Below are positions 54,601-62,700 of a DNA stretch of 64,000 nucleotides, in pieces. The notes under the pieces are model-generated. The model was not told where the DNA came from. It made no database searches and saw only the letters and a program-made list of their open reading frames with translations. Origin of the DNA: Lineus longissimus (taxonomy: Eukaryota; Nemertea; Pilidiophora; Heteronemertea; Lineidae); assembly GCF_910592395.1 (NCBI RefSeq), contig NC_088313.1, forward strand, positions 14,400,437-14,464,436. Reading direction: 5' to 3'. The first letter of the stretch is position 1. Each line of letters begins with the position of its first letter. Made by a program: the position numbers and the translations under genes.

Positions 54601-57600
54601 ACCTCTGGCGTGTGCTCTATTAGGTGAGTTAGAGTAGATGTGTGACCATCTTCCTAGGTTGATTTTCACCAGATAACGATATAGTCAGAGTTGCCCAAGG
54701 TCCTTGAAGCTGTCTCATACATGTGTGTGAAGTTTAGTCAACTAATGATATTGAATTTGTTAACTGAACTGAGCAAAATATTCCTGAAAATTCCCATAGC
54801 TTTTTGCCCAGTGTGACCTCATTCTTTCTTATTGCAGATTTAATGGTAGAATTTGTGATGAGCCACATGATGAAAAATTTGCCAATGGAATTGTATATGT
54901 AAGTATTCTAGTATGAGGGGCATCGGGCAGTAGGACCTCTCTCCTAAGGACACCTTTGGGACTGACAAGGAACTAAAATTCCTTGCCGTTCACAGTCTTT
55001 CAAATGAGACCTAAAACTAAGTGAGGTTCCTTGTATCTGGTGTCTATGCCAGGGCAAGCCAAAGACCCCACCTTGTGGGAGACATGAGTAGCTTGCGTGG
55101 ACTGTACCTCTGGCTTAAGTCAGAGTCGCTAGGCATATAAACTCAATTGGCGCCTAACTGTAGTGGCACGTAAACCAATCATCCCACCTTGGAGGAGAAT
55201 ACTTTCTGGAGACTAACGCCTTCAAGTGCAGAGCTGAAGAAGACTACCATTCCGTCCCAGGGGGGTATGAAAATAATTTGTATCTTTTTCCGTCCTGCAG
55301 GCAGGTGCTAGGAGTCGCCCATCGCGTGTTGTGTTACCAGAAGCGGTGTCGAGTTCGGCTGCAGTACGGTTGGAAGGAGCTCTGGACTGTCCTCATCAAC
55401 CTCCTAAAGTTCCTCATGTCCAATGAGTCGCATATTATGAAGAAACATAATCTATTCCCTCTAGCGATACAGGTAAGAAAAACATTAATGCGATTGTAGA
55501 AAAGGATTGTGGTCATCAGAAAAACATAAATGGGGTTGAGAAAAATGTAAATGGGTTATAAGAATAATGTAAATGGAGTTATAAGAATAATGTAAATGGG
55601 TTATTAGAAAAATGTAAATGGGGTTATTAGAAAAATGTAAATGGCGTTATAAGAAAAATGTTAATGGGGTTATAAGAAAAATGTAAATGGGGTTATAAGA
55701 AAAATGTCAATGGGGTTATAAGAAAAATGTAAATGGGGTTATAAGAAAAATGTAAATGGGGTTATAAGAAAAATGTAAATGGGGTTGGAGAAAGACTTGT
55801 AAAAATGAGGTTGTAAAAAACATAAATGCAGTTGTAAGCAAAATATAAAAGTAGTTGTAAGAAAGACATAAATGTGGTTGTAAGAAAAATGTAAATGTGG
55901 TCATGAGAAAAACATAAATGCCAATTGATAATCATTTATACTTAGTGACACAAAAAATTCAATGAACTTTTGATTTTGAGTAAATCCCAAGACACTGATC
56001 TGATACATACCATATTCATGTATTCATTGTTTCTGTCGTCTACATGTATTCACAATCCTGTCCTTTTCAGGTTGTGAATATTTTCAATTTGTTCATCACG
56101 TACGGCGACACGTTCCTGCCCAGTCCAAGCAGTTACGACGAACTCTACTACGAAATCATACGAATGCATCAAGTATTCGATAACCTGTACTCGATGGGTG
56201 AGTTTCCACATAAGCCGCCCACATACGAGCCCGTACACCGCATACTCCTTGCCAGCAGTATTCTTAATTTTCAACAATTTCTATCGTTTACCATAGTCCC
56301 TGTAAGTTTGTTGTTGGTTACATGTACACGTATGAAAGCGACTTGGCAGCACTGCACTCAACTCAATGAAATCCTCGTCCCTAAGATCGGGTAATGCTTG
56401 CTATTTTACAAAGAAACTTTTCCAAAACCAAGTTGAGATCCAGGCCGCCCGGCAAAAACGGAGCGTAGTGGGCCAGGGGTAGGGTACACTGCCAAAACCC
56501 TGCGGTAGCAAAAAGGTTATTGGAGAGGTTCTTCGGAATGTTATAATATGTTATAATAGGTTATTGGAGAGGTTCTTCAGAATGTTATAATATGTTATAA
56601 TATGTTAATAGAGAGGTTCTTCAGAATGTTATAATATGTTATAATAGGTTATTGAATAGGTTCTTCAGAATGTTATAATATGTTATAATATGTTGATAGA
56701 GAGGTTCTTCGGAATGTTATAATATGTTATAATAGGTTATTGGAGAGGTTCTTCAGAATGTTATAATATGTTATAATATGTTAATAGAGAGGTTCTTCAG
56801 AATGTTATAATATGTTATAATAGGTTATTGAATAGGTTCTTCAGAATGTTATAATATGTTATAATATGTTGATAGAGAGGTTCTTTGGAATGTTATAATA
56901 TGTTATATTGTGATATTCAAAATTTCGTTTCTCTCTGTACTCTTCTAGCTTTGCGCTACACCACGATTGACGGAGAATGGAAGGACTCGGCGGCCAAGCT
57001 AACCAATTACTTAGGAAATGTTAGGTAAGGCAAGATTAAAAGAGGGTTTTAGGTTCATTATTCTGTACTTGTTTGAATAGTCTGTGGGATATTTGATAAA
57101 TTGTATAATTGCCCAACTGAATATTGGCCGAGTTGCAGAATTCCTGACAAAGTCCTAAATACCCTTGAAGCATTAGACCGGGATTCTGTAATCATACCCC
57201 AATTTTGTTCCCAATTTTGGGGAATTATTCCATAATCTACAATTGGCTGCAAATGGTTAAAACAAAGGAAAGTTCAGAAACTTGAGGATGTCAACTGGTG
57301 AGGTTGAAGCAAACATCTAAGGTGAAATCAGTAGGATGTATCGCAAATTGAATTTAAATCAATCATTATGGGCCCCAGACCACACAGTCTGGGGACCATA
57401 TTGATATTGCTGGAATTCTGCATTCTATCTGTTACCAAACTTTAGTGTGAGTGTTCTCTGAAACAGCTGAACAAACCAAAAATCTTTCACCCCAAACCCA
57501 CCAAGCATACCCCCATCCAAGGGACGTCACTAAAGACTTTTCAAAATTTCGGCTCATTTTGATGTTATTGACGCTTTTATGCTGAGATTCGTCTGATCGT

Positions 57601-59967
57601 CTTCTCCCAACATGCCGAAGTCGCGATTCAATCTGACATGCGCTGTGACATGCGCAGAGGCGAGACGCTGATACATTAGCATAAGCTCCGCCCCGTCATA
57701 ATGACATCATTATTCTCAGGAGTTGGTCGAGCGATGGGACGATGGAGGTATTATAAAGAAACCCAATTCGATTCATGGACTATCGCAAAACGATTTTTCA
57801 AAACTCAGAATATTTCGATGCTTTAGATGCATTTTTATGACTCCAGCTCCTCCCTCTCTGGGAGCTGGAGTTAGTATTGTTTTCGCTCAGGTTTCTCGTC
57901 CAATCACGTGACCAACACTCGATAATGCACTCTTTTCGTCCACGTTTTAGGCCAATCTTCGGCATGAACATGAAATCTAATAAGCGCAGTACTTAAATCA
58001 GATGTTTCTCTCGCCTTGAAAACATTCCTGGGTAAAATCCATTGAGATTAGCCGAGTTAATCTACTTTTTCCGTGATTAAAATCTCTGCCGCTGAATTCT
58101 ATAAATAGAAACTATTAACATCGCGGCAGTGTGGTTCCCATTGTGCGCCCTCCCACTTCACACCATGTCTGCAAGTTTTACGGAGAGGGAGGGCGTGCGG
58201 TAAGAAGAATGGCCAAAATGACGTCACGTTTTCCTGGCAATGCCTCTTGCCGGACCAGTCAAGCATTGGGAAAGCATCTTTAATTCTCAATGCTATTTCA
58301 ATTTCATCTCAAACATGTCTTTTTACAGACCCACCCCTTACACAGACAATGGGTAACATCAAGTCTTCTGTTTTCAAAGTGTTGGAGAAAGTGTTTTAGG
58401 CCTACCTCAGTAGCTGAACTGATAAAACACTGTCCAAGATCAGCAAAGCAGCAACTGAGAATGGTGTCAACAATGTTTTTAACAGAAACAAGCCTCAAAC
58501 ACTTTCCCCAAGACTTTCAAACCCAAGACTTTACCTCACCCAGTGAGTGATGCACTCTGAACTATACTTACCAAGAACTGTCTCCACCCTCATTCTCTGG
58601 CTAGGATAATGTAATCCATACAACAGTTTACTATCGCTAGGATAACCCAATGCTCCCTCCATCCAATACTCGGGGGCCCATTTAATTTGCTGTTAAGCAG
58701 ATTTCTCAATCTAGTTCATTCAGAGATCCGATGAAGCTTTTAGGACATCTCAAGGAAAATTCACTTCAGATGAAATTGCCTCCATGATAAGATAAGAATG
58801 ATTCCAGTGCACAAGTGCCAAAAATATTTTCAGCTTTATATTTTCTCCCCACAGGGCAATCATCAACCACTTCACCCCCAAGGTGAACTCTTATTCCACC
58901 CAGCACCAGCTCTCCTCACTCATGGAGGAACAAGTTGTAAACAGTACTAAATAGACTAAACATGATATTTTCTCCCCACAGGGCAATCATCAACCACTTC
59001 ACCCCCAAGGTGGACTCTTACTCCACCCAGCACCAGCTCTCCTCACCCATGGAGGAACAAGTTGTAAACAGTACTAAATAGACTAAACATGATGTTTTCT
59101 CCCCACAGGGCAATCATCAACCACTTCACCCCCAAGGTGGACTCTTATTCCTCCCAGCACCAGCTCTCCTCACTCACTGAGGAACAAGTTCTTGAGGTCG
59201 TACGCGGCAACTATGATACACTCACGCTAAAACTGCAGGAGAACCTAGATCAGTTTGAGCGTTATTCAGAAAAACCAAAGGAAACTGCCTTCTTTACTCA
59301 GTTAGTAAGTATGCTCTTGTTGTCTTGTGCTTGACCCAATCCAGGGTAAATTTGCCTCTTGAATCCCTGGACTTTCCTTCAAAAGAACCATCCCAGATAA
59401 CATTTACCACTATCTCAGAGTTGGCGCCAAGGCGTCGGTGCGTATCACTGCTGCTTTTCACACAACGCCGTATCTTCGTCTTACTTACTTCTGAAATTTG
59501 AATCAAAATGGTATTTCGCAGTTTCCACTTGTTGGTTGATGCGGTGCTGTGTTTAGAAAATGGTCCTCAGGCCTCTGAAATACATTTATAAAACCCCTGA
59601 AAATGTGCTTTTGGACTTGTACCAGACGAAGTGTCGGATAGTTTTATAGTTTGTACTTGACGTCCAGGATTTAGTGCCTGACATGTAATGCTTTGTAATG
59701 AATTGTTAATTTGGTGCCTGACATATGCATCTAGGTTTGGTGCCAGACAATACTCTACATTTGCATGGGCATCTGAGAAGCTTATGCATTTATAGATAGA
59801 CTCAATCAACAAATCATTGTTCTCACTTGGATATTCAGGAACTTATTTTTGCTTTGTTTTATTTTGATATCTAGGTTCGCTCAATCATCTCTGATGTGAG
59901 AAAAACGACAGACGTCACCAGCGCAGAGCAGCAGAGCATTCTGAGAGAATTTGGGACGATATCCTGA
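39646..59967 (+). CDS. ARMH3: ARMH3 (C10orf76) homologue, armadillo-like helical protein, 703 aa
   Basis: Nineteen coding exons: 39646-39786, 40003-40125, 40409-40603, 40903-41070, 41522-41608, 42191-42247, 48040-48144, 52514-52560, 53088-53163, 53434-53626, 54132-54190, 54372-54437, 54554-54623, 54838-54898, 55301-55472, 56071-56197, 56949-57024, 59109-59304 and 59875-59967. They total 2112 bases in consistent phase (human protein 689 aa). Diagnostic stretches are [81 protein letters not shown] and [20 protein letters not shown], with the DUF1741-type C-terminus ending FGTIS. In vertebrates it is a Golgi-associated partner of PI4KB that supports GBF1/Arf1 activity. The ATG chosen lies 45 bp into exon 39601-39786; GTG upstream is not used. 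Intron 6 hosts an antisense gene, and exon 18 has a triplicated 3' splice site region. Confidence 0.95.
39820..39955. repeat. pogo-like MITE remnant in ARMH3 intron 1
   Basis: GTGGGGCCTCCCTTAGTAGA and CATTTGGTCCAAAGTTGG are worn forms of the family's left end and middle. The right end is missing. Confidence 0.6.
41828..42113 (-). repeat. tRNA-derived SINE copy in ARMH3 intron 5
   Basis: Tail CTTCTTCTTC at 41829, shared blocks GCCATGGTTTGGCACCAATT and AAGACACCGGATGATAATAA, head CAGCAGTGTTGACCACAAGG CTATGATGCTCC at 42081-42112, ending about 80 bp before the next exon. Confidence 0.65.
42248..43238 (-). other. 3' flank and likely 3' UTR of the antisense ankyrin-Mab-21 gene
   Basis: A minus-strand AATAAA (TTTATT at 42513-42518) lies 720 bp past the stop codon and could be its polyadenylation site. 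A short direct repeat of TACTCTTACTAGTCTTAG-type sequence lies at 42985-43030. A SINE head fragment lies near 42895-42930. No other gene is seen. Confidence 0.5.
43239..46817 (-). CDS. Ankyrin-repeat protein with C-terminal Mab-21/cGAS-like nucleotidyltransferase domain, 1192 aa
   Basis: One uninterrupted frame of 1193 codons inside ARMH3 intron 6, opposite strand. Residues about 36-750 are degenerate ankyrin repeats ([72 protein letters not shown]). Residues about 780-1150 form a Mab-21 fold: [20 protein letters not shown] gives the GS motif (835-836) and E848/D850; [11 protein letters not shown] gives D954, the third acid of the cGAS-type site. [28 protein letters not shown] and LYFMPK follow as in Mab-21 C-terminal helices. 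The cGAS zinc-binding H-CC-C thumb is not visible. The predicted activity is synthesis of a cyclic or linear nucleotide signal on ligand binding, as in cGAS-like receptors; the ankyrin array may sense or scaffold. No coding intron; a 5' UTR intron is possible (GTTACAG just before ATGG). All reading-frame features argue for a live gene. Confidence 0.88.
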   Translation of the reverse strand: MAKIFEELWDAVVVKHDVSEVTRLVEKISVNFRDSRRRTVLHYAAHYNKKSMIEHLVGLGADINASDRSHWTPLHHALSSHTTGFMMQTALRDNFPLLSDDCRARLLEGNETLSLVMKNIVEKEKIQLVDCLLKLGADVNAKYKLNVTSIHEAIRVESVPAVKALAKLGLYREQTFGNEELLITARTALFLAMEQGQKDVMKHLILSGADVNACYITVPPVHAAIQSRNTDIVETLLENGADTNTCTIYNMTLVNHAAVDKFHDFGIFTCLAQLGADFNKPFTISHAIHEAVLLDKPDILNCLVRHGVDVRYKWVTNQPPIMTALIENEMAMLSHLGQCGADVNAKYDERIGTMILAARNSNREMVKGLVELGFRADDEIVVLGVTALTHLLRNSYSYIQRHDFNTLLSSLAWLLTIGADINTTFDRFLIIHDTVVRGDADMAALLVNLGANLNMTASRGENILRQFLLQKLLKSKQHDESMVKILVEFWADVNSELELVRPLFLAVERSDTVMVQTLCRLGASMSAVMIKGIGEPVKCACTLDTPDILEYLIQHGAKPNVEQIVGTEALMVALQLDDTKMVECLLKCGANPRLGSDYLRLNAVSTAIHMNNSEALLSLLKAGFPLPARILYGNIQHLFNENARQIADRLGVIIPTEPFLSYTLLTDAISLNVSSDIFYMLLTLGMNRECGHNVTHKPLYAAKTLTLTHTFSNLHAACHRGELEIVRLLIIDGSDVDELNSSGEVPFELLPLAPYVDYHTLHETRTAKKVIVEVGNDFIPILLHLSMEALLNTPGIGNVRSIPHPKSTEIDKQVRLAMMQIGTETNLFSKIVNCGSAGEGAKVGLPDEMDFLIEIATLTSTEQHKIKGAGHDYVYYSDETQHRLKEGSKDFHLDFFRKFHFAPHSRCYFDGSSLTLRQPASELIKDSNRKATSPIEMKWQAQFEETCHVTISVDAVPSLHVEGKWLEGGINRTWLLSHEELRQCGYYLVPKPPHASGELAKQYTHEQLQSLWKISFPHLETLHMQHLESRVKDVYVLAKCLRNPDVCRIMITDKGSWPKNVSKYITSYMLKMIFFKNVEYFLGSNLSLGQMVCQVFDEVEESLLQGFIPLYFMPKVSALAGHKLDLPKCAKVASYMKRFVHALYLRDCQHELDAAGDVDEVIIYQREPASVYRYIEICRPEEMPELKHWDGE
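46818..48039. other. Rest of ARMH3 intron 6, between the antisense gene and exon 7
   Basis: It should contain the promoter of the antisense gene. ACAGGGTGGTCCAGAAAAAA at about 47603-47622 resembles a mariner terminal repeat, without a partner that I could find. 47763-47804 resembles part of ARMH3 exon 7 (see findings). Confidence 0.45.
48431..49575. repeat. Dispersed repeat with AGGTGAGCT hairpin, (GTC)n tract and ~285-bp internal tandem units
   Basis: It starts AGCTCACCTC TTAGCA GAGGTGAGCT, a perfect 10-bp stem (48431-48456), then CCCATACCGTGGCGTCCG and a (GTC/GTCG)n tract at 48476-48545. Three diverged units follow, each with GGCACGTTTC, TTGGTACACATGTACCC-like, CCACCAGGGGGC and AAGGTCACAGAGGTCAAATG. 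It ends CATGAGGTGAGCACAATGGC near 49560. I recognise this pattern from lophotrochozoan genomes; the transposon class is not clear to me. Confidence 0.7.
49576..51111. other. ARMH3 intron 7, plain part
   Basis: No gene or clear repeat is supported. A GC-rich piece at about 50010-50350 contains GATTTATCCGCCGCGTGGCG and two GTGACGTCA-like sites. The open frames here are short and unlike any family I know. Confidence 0.4.
51112..51412 (-). repeat. tRNA-derived SINE copy in ARMH3 intron 7
   Basis: Tail TTCTTCTTCTTCTTC at 51115-51130, then CAGCACTTGGTGGTGTTATT, TTGCCACTATGGTTACG, TACAAGGAACCTCGGTTTTT and GTGAAGAGCCAAGAATTTT, the shared SINE blocks. The head is degraded. Confidence 0.65.
52169..52416. 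repeat. pogo-like MITE, diverged copy in ARMH3 intron 7
   Basis: TAGAACCTCTCTATTAAGGA at the left and CCACTAAGAGGGCTTCCACT at the right. The centre has extra AGAGAGTGTCCTTAATA units. Confidence 0.65.
52583..52797. repeat. Palindrome built of tandem CCAAGAC/GTCTTGG hexamer-like units
   Basis: GGTGTCTACAAAACCAAGAC starts a run of CCCAAGA and CTACAAAACCAAGAC units. From 52709 the exact complement follows (CTTGGGTCTTGGGTCTTGG ... TTTTGTAGACACCCGCATTG). Even the flanks GCATTGTTATGGGTGTC and GACACCCGCATTGTTATCG match, so one arm is an inverted copy. Located 23 bp after the splice donor of exon 52514-52560. Confidence 0.85.
52982..53070. repeat. pogo-like MITE remnant just before ARMH3 exon 9
   Basis: CACCGGGACCAAATGCGGTG, GAGGGTGTCCTTGATAATGG and CACTTAGGGAGGTTCCGCTG are worn right-half sequences of the family. 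They end 18 bp before the acceptor at 53087. Confidence 0.6.
54960..55250 (+). repeat. tRNA-derived SINE copy, opposite orientation, ARMH3 intron 14
   Basis: It contains the complements of the shared blocks (GAGGTTCCTTGTATCTGGTG, TAACTGTAGTGGCACGTAAA, CCTTCAAGTGCAGAGCTG) and ends GAAGAAGA at about 55240, the (GAA)n tail, so it reads on the + strand. Confidence 0.7.
55486..55918. repeat. Minisatellite, ~22-bp units, ARMH3 intron 15
   Basis: About 19 units of GGGGTTATAAGAAAAATGTA AAT with small changes. It begins only some 14 bp after the exon 15 donor. Confidence 0.88.
56515..56915. repeat. Minisatellite, ~45-50-bp units with higher-order pattern, ARMH3 intron 16
   Basis: Units of GAGGTTCTTCAGAATGTTAT AATATGTTATAATAGGTTATTG alternate between GGTTATTGGAGAG, GTTAATAGAGAG, GGTTATTGAATAG and GTTGATAGAGAG endings in a repeated four-unit order, so the array grew by duplication of blocks. 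It ends about 30 bp before exon 17. Confidence 0.88.
57025..58839. other. ARMH3 intron 17, unique sequence
   Basis: No gene supported. A short perfect hairpin CTCCAGCTCC / GGGAGCTGGAG lies at 57841-57870. The open frames at 58099-58550 are short and lack a family match. Confidence 0.45.
58840..59192 (+). repeat. 127-bp tandem triplication over the ARMH3 exon 18 acceptor
   Basis: The unit ATATTTTCTCCCCACAG|GGCAATCATC ... GAGGAACAAGTT is present three times, with exon starts at 58855, 58982 and 59109. The spacing is exactly 127 bp. The first two are full units ending GTTGTAAACAGTACTAAATAG; the third continues into the true exon (GTTCTTGAGGTCGTACGC). Copies differ by only a few bases. All three have the same good polypyrimidine tract and AG. 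Splicing to either upstream acceptor reads in frame into EEQVVNSTK and a stop. Confidence 0.93.
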
Positions 59968-60417
59968 TAACCTGATGATGTGATATAAGGAAATTGAGAC
60001 CAATAGAAGATCGCCGCTTGAATTTCTTGCACATAAGCTCATCTTTTGAAATGTGGCTCTGAATTGCGGCGCTGTCTGCCGAAAACAGACCTGTGTGTTG
60101 TGTAGATCGAGCTTAAAAAGCGCTGCGCAAAGATAACCGTTTATGACGTAACAATGTCACTGCCAACGTACGGGGGGCCGTGTCAGAGGTCGATTGCATC
60201 ACAAATATTATCCTTGCACAGCGCTGCTGGGGAACTTGGTTTGTCTCTTGAAGAAAGGCGAGATCTCAGGATTCTCCAATTCCTTGTGATTTTTTGGGTA
60301 TATTTTTAAAATAATGTATAAAAAGTATTTATGTTAAAGTCGTGTACATTCTCAAAAGCCTGCTTCCCTTAGAAATAGAATTTCGAAATGGTTTGGTCCA
60401 AAATGGTTGCACTCGCT

Positions 60418-60603
60418 GGTTAGTGAGGTCATTAAAATGTCTGGTCATGCATTAGTGACGTCACTAAAAATGTCTGATCATGCATTAATGAGGTCACTAA
60501 AAATGTCTGATCATGCATTAGTGAGGTCCTTAAAATGTCGGATCATGCATTAGTGAGGTCACTAAAATTTAGTCTGGAATTATGGTCTAGTGAGGTCACT
60601 AGT
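60418..60603. repeat. Minisatellite, ~32-bp units
   Basis: About five units of TGTCTGATCATGCATTAGTG AGGTCACTAAAAA. Each contains the palindrome TGATCATGCA-like core. Confidence 0.85.
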
Positions 60604-60639
60604 ATGTGCTAATACTATAAAATCATATAATAAGTACAA

Positions 60640-61580
60640 CAATCATTGTACATTATTTGTTTATACAGTTGCAGTATGATGTTATGGTTGTTTATACAGT
60701 CACATGATGATGTTGTGGTTGTTTATACAGTCACAATGTGACATTGTGGTTGTTTATACAGTCACAATGTGACGTTGTGGTTGTTTATACAGTCACATGA
60801 TGTTGTGATTGTTTATACAGTCACAGTATGATGATATGGTGGTTTATACAGTCACAATATAACAGTAAAAAATGAACTGGTGTAAGCATGCAATAGAATG
60901 TTTGTTTATACAGTTATGGTGTAATATACAGTCACAGTAGAACGGTCAAAAATGTGTATGCAGACAGCATATTGTTGCGTTTGTTTACGCAATTGCATCA
61001 AGATGATGTTGTCGTTTTTTCAGTCACAGTGTAACAGAATGAAATGTACTTGTTCGTAGACTCACAGTGTAAGCATGAAATCATACTGTCAAGGTATAAT
61101 GTTGTGTTAATTGATTCACAGTTACAGTTCGATGATGATTTGTTTGTTTATACAGTCATTGTGTAATGTAGAGTCACAGTATAAGTACATGTATGATTAT
61201 GCAGTCACAGTATGATTATGTGGTTTATGCAGTGACGTTGTAATATGCAGTCACACTCACAGCATGGCGGTGTAAAAATTTACTTGTTTGTCTATAGAGT
61301 CCGAGTGTAACAATGCTTATACTGTCACAGTATAATGTTGTGGTTGTTAACAGTCACAGTATTTGAAAGTACTTGTTTATACAGTCACAATGTGACGTTG
61401 CGGTTGTTTATACAGTCACATGATGTTGTGGTTGTTTATACAGTCACATGACGCGGTGATTGTTTATACAGTCACATGACGTTGTGGTTGTTTATACAGT
61501 CACATGACGCTGTGGTTGTTTATACAGTCACATGACGTTGTGGTTGTTTAAATAGTCGCAGTATTTGAAAGTACTTGTTT
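60640..61580. repeat. Long degenerate minisatellite, ~28-30-bp units
   Basis: More than 25 units around TTGTTTATACAGTCACA(A/T)G(T/A)(G)ATGTTGTGG, cleanest at 60665-60810 and 61375-61545, worn in between. A second set of TACAGTCACAGT(A/G)TAA units is mixed in. No open frame. Confidence 0.85.
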
Positions 61581-62129
61581 ATACAGTCTAGAAAGTTAGA
61601 GTATTACGGTATAAAATGTACTCATTTATACAGTCACAGTGTAAGCATGCGTGAACTGTCACAGTATAATGTTCAGCCCAAGTGCTGTGGTCTTAGAACC
61701 TGGAGAGTTGGGGTCCTCCTCCAGATGAATTTGAAAACTTCTGTGCCAAATGAGCGTTTTCCAGGAATCTGAGGGTTAAAAGTTGAATTGATCTTTGGAT
61801 TCTTTGGGAGAGGCGTCCAAAAAAATCTGTGCTCTTTAACACCCTCTTTATACTCGTTATGGATACAGTCATGGTGAATTGCTTAAACAGCACAGAAGAT
61901 GAGGACTTATTTTACAGTCACGTTATACTTACATGTAATAATTAGACGGAAATCATGACACTCTGTATCACACTGTACATAAAACATTCACATTGACAAC
62001 AGGCACCACCGGGTGCACTGCATTGCAGTGAAGGGACAGAAAAGAACAAAGTTACGATCTGTGAACGAATTGAGAATGCCTTCAATTTAGTTGGCGGTGT
62101 TACCCTCTGGGTGATGTTCAACTTACATG

Positions 62130-62299
62130 CACAGTGGAACCTCCCGCTCTATTAAGGACAACCTCTCTGTTAAGGACACTAGTTTTGGTCCCAAATTGGT
62201 TGTTTCCATTCAATTTGACCTCTCTAATCTGGACACCTCTCTATTAAGGACAGCACTTGTCAGTCTCGAGGGTGTCCTTAATAGAGAGGTTCGACTGTA
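62130..62299. repeat. pogo-like MITE, short clean copy
   Basis: CACAGTGGAACCTCCCGCTC at the left to AGAGAGGTTCGACTGTA at the right, with the internal CCCAAATTGGTTGTTTCCAT block. Confidence 0.8.
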
Positions 62300-62368
62300 C
62301 GTTCAATGATATAAACAGTTGCAGATGAATGGTGTATATATACAGCTCTCGTCTTTTCAGTACTAAAT

Positions 62369-62530
62369 ATGTGACCCACCATGGCAAAATGAGTCGCATG
62401 TCGCTCCGAGCTTGACAGGTTGAGACGGACTGGTTGTTTATTTCACAATTGTCTGCCTTTTGTGAAATCTGAGTATATCAATTTCTTCTATTATGTCCCG
62501 GTGTCATTTTGCCGTGGTTGGTCACATATT
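62369..62530. repeat. Small inverted-repeat element
   Basis: ATGTGACCCACCATGGCAAA ATGA at the left faces TCATTTTGCCGTGGTTGGTC ACAT at the right; about 160 bp. Termini of about 24 bp with few mismatches suggest a MITE. Confidence 0.65.
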
Positions 62531-62700
62531 GTATGTTAGGACTTGTGACGGAATAACTGTATAAAGTACAAAAGATATCAGAATTTCAAATTGTTTGGAC
62601 AGTTGTGCTGGTTCCAATGTCATTGTCCTCAATTAGTGATTCTGTTGTATTGTGCGTGAATGCAGTCATCATGTAATTATTTGAATAATAAATTATGGTA

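Larger units (their letters stand above)
59968..62700 (+). other. ARMH3 3' UTR / downstream region rich in tandem repeats
   Basis: After the stop there is about 430 bp of unique sequence, then two minisatellites (60418-60603, 60640-61580), a pogo-like MITE (62130-62299) and a small inverted-repeat element (62369-62530). AATAAA at 62687-62692 is the clearest polyadenylation signal. An earlier end near 60310 (AAATAATGTATAAAAAG) is possible. Confidence 0.5.

Noticed and set aside
60640-61580. CRISPR-like array
   Set aside because: There are no unique spacers; the units are degenerate head-to-tail copies in an animal intergenic/UTR region.
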